Shown here piece after piece: positions 5,610 to 6,322 of a DNA stretch of 6,322 bases; within the stretch, counting starts at the first letter, position 1; every line of letters starts with the position of its first letter. The notes beneath the pieces are model-generated. The model was given only the letters and a program-made list of their open reading frames with translations. It did not search any database and was not told the origin of the DNA. The translations under genes were made by a program, and so were the position numbers. The stretch is from contig DATBIS010000021.1 of the NCBI GenBank assembly GCA_036556805.1, positions 1 to 6,322 on the forward strand, given 5' to 3'. The DNA comes from DATBIS01 sp036556805 (GTDB lineage: Bacteria; Actinomycetota; UBA4738; HRBIN12).

Positions 5610-6322
5610 ATGGCGCCGACGGACAATCAAGGTCCCTACCAGCCACGAACGCCGCCGATGGCCGAGGACGATCCGGTTGTGCAGTGGCTGCTGCAGGGCG
5701 ATCCGGCGATCCGGTGGCAGGTGCTGCGCGACCTCGTCGACGCCTCGGAGACCGAGGTGGCGACCGAGCGGGCGCGGGTGGAGCACGAGGGCTGGGGTGG
5801 CCGCCTGCTGGCGCTGCGGGCTCCTGATGGCCTGTGGGCGAACGGGGCATGCTTTCCCGGTACCGCGGCGTTCGCAACGGCCACTGCTGAGGCGCTGGCT
5901 GCCGCTGAGCCACCACCGCCCTGGCCGTCGCCCGAGACGGAACCGGACGAGGCATCGACCGACAGGTCGGGCGCCGAATCGGGCCAGCCGTGGACCGCGA
6001 CATACCCGGTCCTGCTCGACCTGTGCCACCTGGGCGCACCCCCGGACAGTCCGGTGATGCACGAAACCGCACACCTGGTGGCTCGCAACTGCCGCTGGGA
6101 GTACGACGGGCTGCCGTTCTTCGCCGGCGAGGTGGACTGTTGCATCAACGCCGGCACGATCCTGATCGGTACCTACCTGGGCGTCAGCGTCGACCCGGTG
6201 GTGCAGCGGCTCCTGGCCCACCAGATGCCAGATGGTGGCTGGAACTGCTGGGCCGAGACGCGCCCAGCGCCGTCATCGTTCGCAAGCACCCTGGACGTGA
6301 TCGACGCCCTGCTGAGGTGGGA
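5610..6322 (+). CDS. Squalene-cyclase-like alpha/alpha-toroid protein, 3'-truncated
   Basis: The frame is open from ATG 5610 through the window edge, giving 237 residues of an incomplete protein. Residues 21-74 (DPVVQWLLQGDPAIRWQV, then RDL and EGWGGRLLALRAPDGLW) and 127-145 (QPWTATYPVLLDLCHLG) match the layout of bacterial hypothetical proteins annotated as squalene or terpenoid cyclase-like. QMPDGGWNCW at 205-214 is a QW-type repeat motif, and the FFAGEVDCC segment at 170-178 is also typical. The DxDD protonation motif of true squalene-hopene cyclase is not in the visible part, so the fold is supported but cyclase activity is not. Residues about 84-126 are a low-complexity Ala-, then Pro/Glu/Ser-rich stretch that looks like an insertion. 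The start is uncertain (5595, 5610 or 5658). It may be cotranscribed with the nitroreductase gene. Confidence 0.78.
   Translation, partial: MAPTDNQGPYQPRTPPMAEDDPVVQWLLQGDPAIRWQVLRDLVDASETEVATERARVEHEGWGGRLLALRAPDGLWANGACFPGTAAFATATAEALAAAEPPPPWPSPETEPDEASTDRSGAESGQPWTATYPVLLDLCHLGAPPDSPVMHETAHLVARNCRWEYDGLPFFAGEVDCCINAGTILIGTYLGVSVDPVVQRLLAHQMPDGGWNCWAETRPAPSSFASTLDVIDALLRW

Noticed and set aside
4767..6221. A 484-codon open frame on the minus strand
   Set aside because: It runs opposite the nitroreductase and toroid genes, is extremely Arg/Ser-rich in much of its length and shows no family motif; typical antisense shadow in GC-rich DNA.
1..6322. Mobile element, CRISPR array or defence system
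   Set aside because: No transposase, integrase, terminal inverted repeats, regularly spaced repeats or defence-family motifs were seen on either strand.

Overview
The window is a 6.3 kb piece of a high-GC bacterial chromosome. GC-rich codon use, an alpha/beta-hydrolase–nucleotide cyclase fusion, a SigE-like ECF sigma factor with a membrane partner, and start codons sitting 7 nt behind TAnnnT-like -10 boxes together suggest an actinobacterium, perhaps an uncultured soil lineage. This placement is inference; no rRNA or marker gene is present. It looks like ordinary chromosome: I found no mobile element, CRISPR array, tRNA or phage gene.

Layout. (1) 2-2429, plus strand: a tight three-gene run of a 5'-truncated hydrolase/class III cyclase fusion, a DUF1801 protein (ATGA overlap) and an APH-family phosphotransferase (2 nt gap), followed by a GC-rich hairpin. 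(2) 2510-4161, plus strand: an ECF sigma factor translationally coupled (GTGA overlap, strong ribosome binding site) to a single-pass membrane protein, which is probably its anti-sigma or sensor partner and has a duplicated extracytoplasmic domain. (3) 4162-4914, minus strand: a secreted protein with two Ig-like beta-sandwich domains, ending directly against the sigma partner gene with no base between the stop codons. (4) A 91-bp divergent promoter region, then on the plus strand a nitroreductase-family flavoprotein (5006-5521) and a 3'-truncated squalene-cyclase-like toroid protein (from about 5610 to the window edge).

Functional reading. Two signalling modules lie side by side: a putative ligand-binding/cyclase protein, and a sigma factor with its membrane sensor. 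Nothing in the sequence proves they are connected. No known pathway joins the genes, so co-function beyond the overlapping pairs is not claimed. The points most worth checking are the degenerate active sites of the hydrolase–cyclase fusion, the duplicated sensor domain, the three matching leaderless-type promoters (one facing an in-frame ACG rather than ATG), and the acidic/proline-rich insertion in the toroid protein. Intergenic stretches are all under 100 bp.
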